A DNA stretch of 64,000 nucleotides from Diphasiastrum complanatum (lineage: Eukaryota > Streptophyta > Lycopodiopsida > Lycopodiales > Lycopodiaceae): NCBI GenBank assembly GCA_029204225.1, contig CM055110.1:14472914-14536913 (forward strand), given 5' to 3'. Below, one piece after another: positions 1-14,390 of this stretch. The first letter of the stretch is position 1. Each line of letters begins with the position of its first letter. The position numbers and the translations under genes are program-made. Under the pieces are notes generated by a model. The model saw only the letters and a list, made by a program, of their open reading frames with translations. It was not told the origin of the DNA and did no database searches.

Positions 1-265
1 CAGGTAAGCAGCAGATAGAGACAAAAACGATTGACCGCCTTACAGAACGCGTTCACCCTTTATCACACGGAAACATAAAAAATTTCTTGTGAGTCCAGGG
101 TAAGCTCTCCGTGATGGATAGGCAGTCGTGAAATGTGAAACATACTTTCTTCCAGTCTTTGGTGTTTGTATTACAAACTGACACCACATGATCTCAACAA
201 ACAGCTTATCCTTCAACACCCCCCCCCCCCAGACAAAGAATCTACAAGTAAAACTTGGCAATCTT
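1..265 (-). repeat. Relic of the GLOX distal promoter flank, running off the left edge
   Basis: Read on the minus strand this stretch aligns base by base, with scattered differences, to 31,455-31,690 on the plus strand, which lies about 0.9 kb upstream of GLOX copy A. Shared blocks include CTCACAAGAA, TTTCCGTGTGAT and TTTTGTCTCT. The match continues to base 1, so the homologous unit extends beyond the window, and a further GLOX copy on the minus strand could lie just outside. Short reading frames here are partly conserved between the two copies, but the similarity is at the nucleotide level and I do not claim a protein. Confidence 0.7.
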
Positions 266-1425
266 CCAACCGAGCCGCAGCTAGTCCTTGTCCTAGGAAG
301 GAAGGATGGTCCCCACTGCCACTGCCACTGCTACTGCTGGGGCTCAGTTGCTTTCAAGTCTTTCATAGTACATACAGACATTCAGCAATAATACTAAATT
401 ACCAATCTCTTCATACAGCAGCAGCTACGTAGAACTTTTTCATAGACAAATAGTAAAATTCAGCACAGCTGCAGACTGCAGTAATATCCATTAAATTTTC
501 TTCTTCGATTCCCAATATTTTTGTTCAGATTCTTGCAAATATGATCTACTATTCTATTACGTCTCTCATTCATTGAAGTTTTTTGCAATGCCAATAATTT
601 TGACAAATATTAAGTTATGGTATATGAGCTCTCTAAGATGTGGGTAAGAAGAATTAAGCTAGTCAAATTGAGACTTGAGTACAAAATATTATACATATCA
701 TGAACCTCATAATAAGTTGACTTTTGTATTCACTAGATTACATTAAATAGAATACATAAAAGTGGATAACCTATAAACATCATTTTGTGATTGTGTGAGA
801 TGCGCATAGATTCTCTTGACATAATTATTATGAATACATTATGCGTTATAGCTTGATTTCAATCTATGTATAGGGTTACTAGTGTACATGCCATACATTG
901 ATGGAACATAATTACTCTTTTAGATGATGACTAGCAGGTCAACTTTCTCATCTTGATCATCTTCATAGTATTTTGCCACATGGTCACTAATGTGTTGACA
1001 TCAACACTAGTTGCGAGGAGAAAACATGTAATGCCTATAATAGGTAGATTATTTTCCGAAACCAATTAATTTGAGCAACTTTGAGCACTAAAGACTCTCT
1101 CCTGATTGGTACATCTCAAAAGGCCTTTCTGGAACCCAAATTTCCTCTAATGCTTACAAGTTAGACATTGGGTGTTCTCTCTCTCTAAAACCAAGACAGT
1201 CAGTTGAAGACCTTGGAAACAAACGCAGAATATTATTGGGACAACTCATCTCATACCACAATGTTCTGATTGATTCCCTTTTTCTTTTCTTTTTTAATGT
1301 TATTGAATTGAAAACTTTTCTTAGTATGGCGAGAGGTCACTAAAGGTTTTTTAGAGATTATGCATTGATTACCAAATCTTTTTATGAGCTACTAAAGAAA
1401 ACTTGTGCATATGAGATTACAAAAA
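266..1425. other. Intergenic, nothing recognised
   Basis: AT-rich sequence with no coding segment I recognise. A short poly-C run at about 220-231 lies just inside the preceding relic. Bases about 1,118-1,155 (from AAAGGCCTTT to CCTCTAATGC) resemble the right terminal inverted repeat of the foldback element at 24,021-24,391, so a decayed MITE end may be present. I found no matching left end. Confidence 0.4.
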
Positions 1426-2224
1426 CTATGTAACACATGTTCTAACAATCAGTTCCCTGGATTCGTCAACATCTGATCCTTCATCTTCCTCCTTGATGGC
1501 ATCAGACATAGCTAATTTGAGGCTCATATATTCGTCATTGGATTTAAGCTCGCGTCTAATCCATCGTGGAAGTCCTACTAGGATCCAGATGATGAGCATC
1601 TGTTCGGAGGGCTGTTCTTGTACTTGACTTTTGAGGCATTTGAAACGCTCGATATAGTCTTGTACACGTTCATCTTTTTCCATCTTGATATTACTCAATT
1701 TGACAAAAGGGCTCTCTATCAAGCGAAAGGGCTTAAAGCACTTGATAAAGGACTCTTTCAGAATTGACCAGTCTGTCTGATCTTCAAGATCAAGGTTGAA
1801 AAACCAATCATGTGCTTTAGCGATCATGGTCATCGAAAACAGTTGGACCATAGCAGCGGGAGATCTTTTGCCATCTGCATCACATGCATTCTCAAAGATT
1901 TGCAAAATCTTTGAGGGTCCGAACTACCGTCAAACTTTGGTAGATCTAACTTGGGTGTATGTCTCTCATGATGAGCATTGCGCGGATAGCAGAAACTCCA
2001 TTAAAGTTGGTTCTGGCCTGTGAGGGTTCAGCACCATAAAAGTGAGGTCGTGCTCGTGAAGACTCGGCTCTATCAGGTTCTTGTCCCTTGATTGAGTTTG
2101 TTGATGGCTCGTGGGGTTGGGACCGCATTCGGTAGAACCTATGATGTCTGATTTGTTCAGCTGTAGGAGGCTTGATCTCGTATGGATAATGTTCTGGGAT
2201 TTCAGAATCTATATGTGGTTCCAT
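1426..2224 (-). pseudogene. gag: Ty3/gypsy Gag relic (gypsy-0)
   Basis: Two minus-strand frames (about 1,946-2,224 and 1,426-1,905) encode the N-terminal part of a plant Ty3/gypsy Gag, a capsid-like protein that packages element RNA. The protein is a close homologue of the better preserved Gag at 44,846-45,769: both share AMVQLFSMTMI, LIESPFV, VQDYIERFK or VRDYIERFK, and LVGLPRWIRREL. A frameshift separates the frames, the zinc-knuckle and protease parts are missing, and the end is truncated near 1,426. Just upstream on the minus strand lies the tandem-repeat leader typical of this lineage in the window. Confidence 0.85.
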
Positions 2225-2329
2225 TTGATAAGATCTTGTTTTTGTGAGTTTTTGAGTTTAGTGTTTTTTTTTTTTGTATGGGGTCGAAAATTTGTCTGGA
2301 TAAAAAAAAAGAATGACGTCGAAAAATAA

Positions 2330-2930
2330 AGTATTGAAAAAACAGAAGACTCTAAAAAGCAGATGACACGAAAAATAGAAGGCTTGAAAAAATTGTATCG
2401 AAAATTTAAGCTGGTGACTCAAAAAATGTATCAAAAAATTATGTAGGTGACTCGAAAAAAATATATCAAAAATTTGTGCTGACGACTCGAAAAAATGTAT
2501 TGAAAATCTGGGCAGATGACTCAAAAAAAGTGTATCAAAAAATTATGTAGGTGACTCGAAAAAAATGTATCAAAATATTCTGTAGGTGACTCGAAAAAAA
2601 TGTATCAAAATATTCTGTAGGTGACTCGAAAAAAATGTATCGAAAAATTCTGTAGGTGACTCGAAAAAATGTATCGAAATATTCTGTAGGTGACTCGAAA
2701 AAAATGTATCAAAATTATTTAGGTGACTCGAAAAAGGTGTATCGAAACATTCTATAGGTGACTCGAAAAATGGGTATCGACAAACCAAAAAGAGTATCGA
2801 AAAAATAAAGGAGTATTGAAAAAATTAAAGGCGTATCGAAAAAATTAAAGGAATATCAAAAAATTTAGGAGTATCGAAAATTTAAGGAGTATCAAAAAAT
2901 ACAGTAGTATCAAAAAATGGAACAAAGGCT
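2330..2930 (-). repeat. 35-bp minisatellite in the gypsy-0 leader
   Basis: This is a tandem array of diverged units of about 35 bp. Each unit contains GTAGGTGACTCG, an A-run, then ATGTATCGAAA. The clearest copies start near 2,546, 2,583, 2,618, 2,653 and 2,687; shorter, more diverged forms continue to about 2,930. On the minus strand it occupies the untranslated leader between the expected 5' LTR and Gag. Open frames here are low-complexity products of the repeat. Confidence 0.8.
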
Positions 2931-3300
2931 CGAAAAATGAAGTCAGGGCTCCAATCGAGATTTGATAGAGTGGTTGGTCGAGATTTAATAGGAGTCCGTT
3001 GGTTGAGATTTGAAGCAAGTGCTCCGATTGAGATTTCACAAAATGCATCAGTTGATTTGACCAAACGATGTCCGAATCGAGCCGGGCTGGATCCACTCGA
3101 TATTGCCCACCGGTCGGAACTAATGACACGTGAAATGGACGCCGCTAGGAGAAATTCAGCCGTCAAACAAAAAGTTACAAAAGTAGTCATTTCTCATGTG
3201 CCATAACGGCATTCTCTTTGGGAAGATTGGTCATTCTGACCAAACGATGTCAGAATCGAGTGGGGCTGGTTCTGTTTGGTCAGTATCGTGCTCTGTTAGA
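2931..3300 (-). other. Distal leader of gypsy-0 with a dispersed 33-bp repeat
   Basis: On the minus strand, 2,940-3,050 repeats AAATCTCGACCAAC-like phrases, the same motif family as the leader minisatellite of the gag element at 43.7-44.1 kb, which supports a common lineage. A segment of about 33 bp beginning GACCAAACGATGTC occurs at about 3,059-3,092 and again at 3,238-3,272. No LTR boundary is visible. Confidence 0.5.
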
Positions 3301-3301
3301 T

Positions 3302-3351
3302 GAATATATATATATATATATATATAGATATAGATATATATATATATATAT
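3302..3351. repeat. Interrupted (TA)n microsatellite
   Basis: TA dinucleotides are interrupted by two GA steps (TAGATATAGATATA). It lies about 200 bp left of the much longer TA array. Confidence 0.9.
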
Positions 3352-3522
3352 GAAACTATTGAAATTTAACCAGAAAGTATTGTAATTGTAATTATATGTG
3401 TTTTTCCTCTCTTCTGATACCCATATTGCCTAGTTTTTTTGTTCTTGTCAAACAAAGATCTTGTCGGATTCTGGGTTTTTCTTGATAGTGATTATAGAAT
3501 CGCGAGTAACTATCGTATATTT

Positions 3523-6468
<2,946 letters not shown>

Positions 6469-6827
6469 TCATATTAACAACAAAGGAATAATGAAACAAC
6501 AATTGATACTGAGAGTGATTCTTACCACGATTTCTCTGCATATTTGTATCCCCTTGTTAGACAAATAGGTCTCTTGTCTTCGTATCAGACACACGAATCC
6601 TTGGCCAGATGTGCCTATGTGTACGAACCAATAACGACCAATTCCTGGTCTGACTAGACTATTTTTCATGCTTTGGTCCAAACTTTGGACGACCATTTTG
6701 TGTTTGTACAAAATTGTTCAAGGTCATTGCCCATTGGCCGTTGCCCATTGCCCATTGGCCGAAACAAACCGTTGGATAAATTAAAATGGTTTGGTGGCAG
6801 TGGTCCAATATTTGGAAAGGTAAAAAA
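6469..6827. other. Unassigned, with a short tandem motif
   Basis: No recognised protein. At about 6,723-6,763 the phrase GCCCATTGGCCGTT/GCCCATT is repeated three times in tandem. This stretch borders the truncated end of the adjacent copia relic, so it may be the flank into which the copia was deleted. Confidence 0.35.
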
Positions 6828-6959
6828 CTAGTCCATTTCATAGGCCTTAAAGTTTAATTTCATCTCCAATAAGGACTCCATCCTCACCTTCCAAGTAGAA
6901 TAGTTGATTGAGGTAAGCCTATCATTGCTCTCCAACATAAATCCACCACTTGTAGCCAT
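6828..6959 (-). pseudogene. gag: Ty1/copia Gag N-terminus (copia-1), truncated
   Basis: On the minus strand the reading frame starting at the ATG at 6,957-6,959 encodes a copia-type Gag N-terminus with the hallmark NYSTWKVRMESLL (compare the family pattern NY..W...M...L). It ends after about 43 codons. The rest of gag and all of pol are absent. The frame is open upstream of this ATG to 7,028, but the ATG gives the expected MATSGG-type beginning. It lies about 590 bp downstream of a clear primer binding site and LTR. Confidence 0.75.
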
Positions 6960-7547
6960 GTTGAAGTGACCTGATCTTCTTCTTTCAACCTGTTCCAATG
7001 CACAAAGCACTCTCTTGAATGTCAACAAATGAACTCAAGAAGAAATCACAAAGATATGGAACCTCTCAAATCTCTTCTAGCACTTCTAACTAGAAAATCA
7101 ACACATAGAATAGTGAAATCTTGATCAACTTATGATCTATCCTCAATCTAATGATTCTTGCCACTTCCTAAAATTGAAATACACTCAAATGAAGTTCAGT
7201 AACCTCACAAACTAGAGATCCAATCAAAATTAGGGTTTTGACAAAATAACAAAAAATTGAATATCTCAAATTCTACATGCAGTTTCTAGAAACTTGGTAT
7301 ATCTTCTTGTAGACTCCAATGAGACCTTCCTAATGCACCAAATATCATCTAAATCCAGTAAACCAAGTGTGAAATCGTAATTGATCAAGTATATAACCCT
7401 ATATTGAGTTTGGACCTACAAAAGATCAATTCTACACATGCAAAAATGCTGATTTTTGAGTAGAGATCATTCTAGCATGCTCTAGCATTGGTAACTCCTC
7501 CAAATCCTTGCTAAAGATGGTTGATCCTTTCATAACCTGAAACACAA
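6960..7547 (-). other. Untranslated leader of copia-1
   Basis: This is the region between the primer binding site and the Gag start on the minus strand. It has no coding signature. It is assigned as leader only because of its position. Confidence 0.45.
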
Positions 7548-7561
7548 GAGCTCTGATACCA
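7548..7561 (-). promoter_or_regulatory. Primer binding site of copia-1 (initiator Met-tRNA type)
   Basis: The minus strand reads TGGTATCAGAGCTC directly next to an LTR end (...CTTCACA). TGGTATCAGAGC is the classic plant copia PBS complementary to the 3' end of initiator methionine tRNA. Confidence 0.92.
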
Positions 7562-8215
7562 TGTGAAGGATTTCAGATCATTCAAGATCCAATCCATGTC
7601 CCAAATCTTTGGTTACAATAAGGAGCAAACCAACAATCTTGCCAATGTAGAAAAATCAGCATCTACATACAAAATGAGATGCAAACTCTAAGAGATATTG
7701 ATCAAACATGAACCAAAACATAAAATATGTTTGCTATCCGTAAAATTACAGTACCCTACTGTATTTCACACGTGTGGAACCGAAAATAGCAATAAATGAT
7801 CATTCTACACATATAATTGCAAGATAACACCAAGATAGTGCACCAATGAGTAGTAGAACCCAAAGAGAACCATGTATAATGATGAAATGAGAGATAGAAG
7901 AGAGAATATGTTCCTCTCCATGAGTTACATCCTTTTATAGAGTTTCCAAACCCTATTTGGCCACTTGGCTTTCCCTCCAAAATGTAAACCCTACTATTTT
8001 TGGGTCTAGATTCAATGTACCCAAAGTTGAAATTTGAATCTCTCTCAAACTCGACTACCAACTTTTCCACACTTTCCAAAAGTGTTTATTGAATGTATTT
8101 TAAACTAATATAACTTCAAAAAGTTTATCTCTAAGTCTAAAATGAGTTTTGGCCTCTTATTGACAATTTACCAAAATGTGACTAAACTGGACTAAACCAG
8201 TTGAAATCTCTCACA
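7562..8215 (-). mobile_element. LTR of copia-1 (654 bp)
   Basis: On the plus strand the LTR begins TGTGAAGG next to the PBS and ends CTCTCACA, giving a terminal inverted repeat TGTGA/TCACA with the canonical TG...CA ends. A TATA box (minus strand CTATAAAAGG) lies at 7,931-7,940, in a suitable position for minus-strand transcription. Its outer edge at 8,215 abuts a gypsy pol relic reading the other way, as expected if copia-1 inserted into that element. The copia body and the second LTR are missing. Confidence 0.8.
7931..7940 (-). promoter_or_regulatory. TATA box in copia-1 LTR
   Basis: The minus strand reads CTATAAAAGG inside the LTR, about 275 bp from its upstream end (8,215). Transcription would run toward the PBS and the Gag start. 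Confidence 0.65.
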
Positions 8216-8225
8216 TTTTTCATAT

Positions 8226-9233
8226 TTATATTATCTGAAAGATGAATCTTACATAGATGCTTTTAATACTCATAATGTCAATGTTGATGTATCGTCTTTT
8301 CCTAAAGCATTGTCTTTTACTAATGATAATTTAGAATCTTCACCTGAGGGCAAAATCTTTAAGAGACTTAGGGAGGAATATAATGATATATTTCCTGAGC
8401 AGTTGCCTGAGGGTCTTCCTCCCTCACGGGGTGTAGACCATCACATAGATCTCCTTCCCAATAGCTCTCATGTATCGCTTTTTCCCTATAGGATGAGTCC
8501 GAAGGAAGAAGATGAAGTTGCTAGTCAACTTAAGGAGCTGTTACGTAAAGGCCATATTCGGCCTAGTAAATCCCCTTGGCAAGCTCATGTTTTGTTAACT
8601 GGCAAAAAAGATGGAGGTATTCATCTTTGTGTCAATTACAAAAAGCTTAATAAAATGACAATTAAGAACCGCTATCCCTTGCCTCAAATGGACAACTTAA
8701 GGGACCGATTGAATGGTGCTAGGTATTTCACCAAATTGGACCTTAGGTCAGGATACCATCAAATTCGAATACACGAGGGGGATGTTTCCAAAACTGGTTT
8801 TCGTACTAGATATGGCCATTACAAATTTTTAATTTTACCCTTTGGTCTAACTAATGCCCCGACAACCTTCCAGCAGATGATGAACGAAATTCTTCGTCCA
8901 TATCTGGGGAAGTTTCTTGTGGTATTTCTAGATGACATACTAATCTACAGTAAGACTCTTGAAGAGCACGAAGCGCATTTGCGTACAGTCTTAGATAATC
9001 TAAGGCAGGCAAATCTATATGCTAAGGAGTCTAAATGTGAGTTTTTTCAAACTCGACTTAAGTATTTGGGACATATCGTTTCCGATCGAGGTCTTGAGAT
9101 CGACTACGATAAGGTCCAGAAAGTTCGTGATTGGCCTATGCTGAATACCATTAGGAAAGTAAAATCTTTTCTAGGCTTCACAAAATTTTTCCATAAATTC
9201 ATTAAAGACTATGCCTTGTTTCATTGCCTCTAA
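8226..9233 (+). pseudogene. pol: Chromovirus reverse transcriptase (gypsy-1 pol)
   Basis: A long open frame (open from about 8,226; first in-frame ATG well inside) encodes the RT of a Ty3/gypsy element, which copies element RNA into DNA in the cytoplasmic particle. Visible motifs, counted from the TTG at 8,310, are DHHIDLLP near residue 43, LCVNYKKLN near 107, the motif-A aspartate in TKLDLRSGYHQI near 144, LPFGLTNAP near 176, and the catalytic VVFLDDILIYS near 204-214. The thumb region YLGHIVS and SFLGF follows. The frame is lost at about 9,230, just before RNase H, through a frameshift. Gag and protease are absent because the copia-1 LTR interrupts the upstream part. Confidence 0.93.
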
Positions 9234-9755
9234 CGAATCTTCTTAAAGGAGTGAAGAAAGCCAAAAGGAAAACTAAAAAGGGTAATAAGAAGAAGGCCGG
9301 AAGACATTTGAAGATCAGTCCTCCTGTTGTTTGGACTGATGAACTTAGTCAAAGTTTTGAAGCTTTGAAGATATTGGTGTCTACAGCCCCTATCTTACAT
9401 ATAGTGGACCCTAGCGGATCTTTCTTAGTGGAAACAGACGCTAGTGACTATGCGATAGGTGCAGTCCTTTACCAGGACGGTAGACCTGTGGCTTTCGAGA
9501 GCAAGAAGTTGGACCCAGCTCAAGGTAGATATTCTATTTATGAGAAGGAACTTCTTGCTATCATCCATGCGTTAAAGATCTGGAGACATTATTTGTACAG
9601 ATCTAAATTGGTGGTAATGACAGATCGTGAATCTCTTAAGTATATATGTGATGCCTCGGACCTTAGGGGTCATAAGGCCCACTAGTCGGAACTCATTCAA
9701 GAGTTTGAATTGACATTAAGTACCGTCGAGGTACGTCGAATTGTGTCGCTGATGC
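9234..9755 (+). pseudogene. pol: Chromovirus RNase H domain (gypsy-1 pol)
   Basis: After a frameshift relative to RT the next frame carries a basic, lysine-rich linker and then RNase H, which degrades RNA in RNA:DNA hybrids. The acidic residues appear in VETDASDYAIGAVL, YSIYEKELLAI and VMTDRESLKYI. A TAG at 9,683-9,685 replaces the residue expected in the R..RW..EL-type tail. A one-base frameshift near 9,720 then precedes SNCVADALSR, the usual end of this domain. Confidence 0.9.
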
Positions 9756-11111
9756 TTTGAGCCGGATTGGAGAAGTTAATCAGTTATGCTTTGTTGAGTT
9801 CCAATCTGAGTTGTATCTTTCTCTGCGATATCTTTGTCGGACCGATGAGTTTTTTGGTCATATTTGGCAAGATGTCCTGGTAGGAAGCTCTATAAGGAGA
9901 GATAATCTTGGAAATTTGGATTCCAAGAAATCTTGCAAAGAGAAGATACTTGATGATTATTCCATTCGAAATGGTTTGCTTTTTCGTAGAGGAAAAGTCT
10001 GCGTGCCAGATATCGCGGACATTAGGGCCCAAATCTTGCATGAGTGCTGCGATAGCCCCTGCACGGGACACCCTAGTATACAGAGGACACTTGACCTTGT
10101 TAAAAGAAGAATTTTATTGGCTAAAAAATGAAAGGTCACGTAGAGGCATACGTTCACAAGTGTGAACAATGCCAAGTAAATAAAGCGAAAAGACTCAAAG
10201 CGGCTGGTCTGTTTCATCCATTGGAAATTCTCAGCAAGAAATGGGAAAGTATTTCCATGGATTTTGTGGTCGGACTTCCTAAGTCAGGGAAGGGTCACGA
10301 TGCTATTTGAGTAGTAGTTGACAGGCTAACCAAAATGGCATAGTTTATTCCAACAAAAACTACTCTCAAAGCTTCTGAACTTGCTCAACTTTTTGTTGAA
10401 AAGTTGTTCAGGTTGAATAGATTGCCGAACGATATTGTTAGTGATTGTGATTCCAAGTTCACACGCAAGTTTTGGCAACCAATCTATGAAAGACTGGAAA
10501 CTACTTTAAGTCTATCGTCTACGGATCACCCAGAAATCGATGGTCAGACCGAACGCGTCAACCAGTCGATGGAAGATATGCTTCGTGCATATGTTTCCAG
10601 GCGACAATTAGATTGGGAAAAGTATCTCCCAATGGTTGAGTTCGCATACAATAGTATGAAGAATTCTACCACTGGTTTTAGTCTTTTTATGCTCTTGTAA
10701 GTCTTTCAGCCTCGTTCCCCTATCTCCGTTGGACTCAAAGGTCTCAAGGTTTAAGCTGCAACGGATTTCTTGCATGATATGCAGGAAATGTTGCAGGTGG
10801 CTAGGGAAAGAATTAATTCGGCTCAAGATAGAGCCCAGTTCTATGCCAACCGAAGTCGCGCTCCTCGAGAGTTTGAGATTGGTGATTGGGTATATCTTAG
10901 AATCCCTAAGGACTCTAAGACACTTCGAATGAAAAAATGTCCGAAGTTATCTCCACATTTTAGTGGTCCTTTTAAAGTGCTTAACAAGATTGGTAAGGCT
11001 ACTTATAGACTAGAACTCCCTGTTGGAACTAAGGTTCATCATGTATTCCATGTTAGTCATTTAAAGGATTGACTTGGTGGTAAAGATGACCTAATTCCCA
11101 TAGATGATCTA
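9756..11111 (+). pseudogene. pol: Chromovirus integrase (gypsy-1 pol)
   Basis: The integrase that would insert element DNA into the chromosome is recognisable but dead. The H2C2 zinc finger spans about 10,045-10,170, including the CEQC pair at 10,156-10,167. The catalytic core shows SMDFVVGLP (first D), DIVSDCDSKF (second D) and DGQTERVNQ (E). A one-base A insertion at about 10,125 shifts the frame. Then all later segments share one frame, interrupted by stops at 10,308 (TGA), 10,341 (TAG), 10,698 (TAA), 10,752 (TAA) and 11,070 (TGA). The C-terminal GPF.V....G..YRLELP and VFHVSHLKD are typical of Ty3/gypsy. Confidence 0.93.
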
Positions 11112-11300
11112 GTGCTATTGGAGGATTTGACTGCTTTTGTACCCCATGAACTGGAAAGGATCATGGATACTCAACGACATCAACTAAGAAATCATTTGAT
11201 TTCTGAACATTTGATTCGTTGGAAAGGTATATCAGATGATGAGGACACCTGGGAGAAGGAGGATGATTTGAAACTTAGATTCCCTGGTTCCTTCCCATAG
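11112..11300 (+). pseudogene. pol: Integrase C-terminal chromodomain (gypsy-1)
   Basis: This is the same frame as the integrase core. It encodes EHLIRWKGISDDEDTWEKE, the chromodomain signature that places the element in the chromovirus branch of Ty3/gypsy. Chromodomains in this family are known to steer integration toward marked chromatin. The domain ends with a normal stop 12 bp before the polypurine tract, so the 3' end of the element is preserved. Confidence 0.92.
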
Positions 11301-11312
11301 AAGGAAGTTTTT

Positions 11313-11332
11313 ATGGGGGGGGGAGGGGGGAA
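11313..11332 (+). promoter_or_regulatory. Polypurine tract of gypsy-1
   Basis: ATGGGGGGGGGAGGGGGGAA lies directly before the TG that opens the 3' LTR. It would prime plus-strand DNA synthesis. Confidence 0.85.
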
Positions 11333-11860
11333 TGTATGTACCATAACGGTACGGCCTTCAGTGACAGCCTCACAAGGGGCATGACGCAGGACTGGAGTTA
11401 TCGACATGTCTAGGTGCCACGCGTCACCATCCTAGGTGGTCACGTGTCGTCGGTAGGACCGTGCTTGATGGGACCCACTGAGCTATGCCTATATAGTGGT
11501 GGGGTTTCCCTCTTTCCATTCACTCAGTATACCCAGGAGTTGGTGGATGGAGAGCATGTGCATTAGCCAGGTTATATCTCTAGGCTAGGAGATGTGTGCT
11601 AGGGAGAGCCGAGTGCGATGGTTGGTGGTATGGGACGCCAATTATCGTAGGAGGCTTGACCGGGCATGATTGTGTCGATTGGGCATGGGGGTGGGTCGGT
11701 TGTGAACCTACAGTTGGGCGGTTACGGTGCGTCATCACTGGTATGGGCTATGCGGAACCTTCAAGGCAGTCGATGATCCTAGGGAGTTGTATCACTGTGA
11801 TTAATGGAAACAAACTTAGAAAGTACTACGAGCATTGTTGTTATCTTGATATGTACTAAC
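11333..11860 (+). mobile_element. 3' LTR of gypsy-1 (left end clear, right end uncertain)
   Basis: The LTR starts TGTATGTACC right after the PPT and contains a small palindrome GTACCATAACGGTAC. A TATA box (CTATATAG) lies at 11,489-11,496. I cannot fix the CA end without the 5' LTR, which is missing. The end given is an estimate from the change in character before the next element relic. Confidence 0.6.
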
Positions 11861-11973
11861 TTTGTTTTAATTTTCCATTTATTAATTTTTTATTGTTACT
11901 TTCCCTTTCCGAACGACTACCCAGAAATTAAATTCATCTAATATTAAAAGCCATCGGTGTAGAATGCAAAGGT

Positions 11974-12192
11974 CTAGCCTAGTACATAATGTCTCAGTTG
12001 TTGGACAGCATAGACCATCACCAATGCTTCTCTCTCCATGGTTGTATAGTTTACTTCAGCAGGCACCAGTTGCCTGCTCAAGAAATGTATTAGGAAGTCT
12101 TTGCCATACTCGTCCGGTTGTGCAAGAAGACCTCCAATGGCATACTTATTGGCGTTAGTATGCTTTTCTCCATAGATTTTGATGGAAATCAA
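11974..12192 (-). pseudogene. pol: Ty3/gypsy RNase H fragment
   Basis: The minus-strand frame encodes AIGGLLAQ, HFLSRQLVPAEVNYT and MEREALVMVYAVQQLRHY, a distinct RNase H relic from a different gypsy lineage than gypsy-1. It has no RT or integrase in the neighbourhood and is a 73-codon scrap. Confidence 0.85.
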
Positions 12193-14390
12193 TGGATTTT
12201 TGACGGTTTTTTGTGATTATTCACCTAGAATTCAAGATTTTTGCTTGGAGTTTATCATTGCCACTGATCTAGTACGTTTTCTAACTTGTACTTGCTATTT
12301 TACAGTGATTATTGATGGGATGTAATGATTGCATGTCATTTGAAAAGTCAAAAGGGTGCTTAGACAATGATTTTTAGCCAAAAATTGGGTTTTTGGACTA
12401 GAAATGGGCTATAAAAATCATATTTGATTGAAATCAGAACGTGCTTTCATGTAATTAATTTACAGGGATTTGGGTCTGATTGCACTTAATTGTGGATTTG
12501 ATCCACAAATTTTGGTCAAAATTGATCAAAAAACATGGTTTTTTGATAATTTTTGGACTAAATTTGGAGTTTTTAAATAAATTTCATGGCCAATACTTTG
12601 CATGCACTTTTTCAGAGGTGTAATGATGTTGTCCTAAGGCTGTCATGAATTTTGGTTAGGATTGGACACCATAAATTGTCTCAAAAAGTCAAAAAATAGT
12701 GTATTTTTGAGGATTTTTGAGCATGAATAACTCTCAAATGGTGGTCTAAAATCGTTATTGTTAAAAGCTGAAATATATGATGGATTTTCTCTGTTTTGAG
12801 CCATCATGCATTCAATTTGGTTGTGTGAGGCTTAGGCACTATTGTATTGAAGTTTTGCTTGTTGAAGGAGTCCAAAAATGCAATTTTTGCATGATTTGAG
12901 CTTATGATTGCTTGCTGAACCTGATAGAAGCCTCTATGACTCTCTAATGAACCTTAGAAGAGTGCTTGTAACCTCTGATTGGATGCTTATTGGGCCGGAG
13001 ATGGATTTTTGATGATACCACCTGGAAAAAGTGCGCCCTCCTATCTATTTTTTGGACAATTACAGCTCACATGTGTGAAGCCTAGGTGGCAGGGTGACAT
13101 GGTAGGTATCTTGAAGACCTATTCTCCCTTCGTACGGTGACCAATTTGGTGTCCTATAGAGAAAGTTATGGCTATCGAAAGTTTGACAATTTTTCAACTA
13201 AAATTTGAAAATTTTCTGAATTCTTCTGATGCATGCATGCATGTAACTTGGTTTAGTGCTTTCATTGTTGAAAATGTATGGATAGATCTGTATGCATGAT
13301 TGGATTCATGATACATGAGTGTTCATTAGATTGATCAGAGAAATTTCATGCATGAAGCTATTTTTAACAATTCTAGTTCAAAAAAGCTGATTTCCCAGTT
13401 ACTAGGTGACTTATGTAAATTTGATTTATTTTTTTTAGAAATCACTGCATGTCATGTCTGATGCATGCTTGATGTTTCAAAATCTTTTTGAAATGTAGTG
13501 GTAGCTGTGGAACTGCCAAGTCGATGCTTTAGATCGAATTTCACAGTTTTGGTCCATATCGAACAGAATTTGAAAATCCCAATTATGTAACATTTTGAAA
13601 GAACCATGGACATTTAGGATTTGTTCAAATTTGTTGGTCATTGATCAAACAAAAATCACTTGTAAAGTGAATGACCTTAATAAATTGAGATCAGTCAGTT
13701 TTATAAGGTCACAATACCTTTCACTTTTGGTTGAAGATTTTGGAATCTGTCAATTTATGGGAGCATTTCTTGTTTTATGTGATCAATAAAGACCAAGAAT
13801 AACACAAATTTTGTCGGAACGGTTTTTATGCCGATCTACGGGTAGATTTGCCAGTAGTTGAGTGTGGCACTTAACTAATGAACAACCTAAATCTATTTGG
13901 TTGATTAGTACTTAAAAGTACTATTGATTCCAAATTGGTCCTTTTCCTAGCCAAATTTGGGGCTGTCAACCTAAACCACATTGGGAAGGGAGCAAAAGAG
14001 ATGAAGCCTAAGGGTTAGATAATTGGTTAACCAAGTGATCAACTAATTTAATTTACTTTCAATTCCTGAAGTATAAGTGATAGCAAGTGAGAATACACTT
14101 GGGAATTTTGCTTTGGCAGTCATATAATCCATTTATGGAACCATCTCTATTTTGCAATTGGATTTGGATCAAATCCCAAAAATTTGCAAGTGAAAGAGAA
14201 TGGAATGTGTTCCATATAGGAATCTAGTAATTGGGATTCTTTTTGTGGTATTATAGAGGGTTTCTTTATAATGACTGAGACAACCAAGAGAAATTTTAAT
14301 CTATAAGTTAAGTTCTTTTTACTTATTGTGAAATAGATATCGAATATCTATAACATTATTGTTTTTGGTTGTGTTGAGATTCTTCATGTT
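12193..14390. other. Unassigned AT-rich stretch
   Basis: No protein domain, LTR end or tandem repeat that I can support. A short GCATGCATGCATG run lies near 13,231. The frame at 13,595-13,789 has no recognisable features. Confidence 0.3.
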
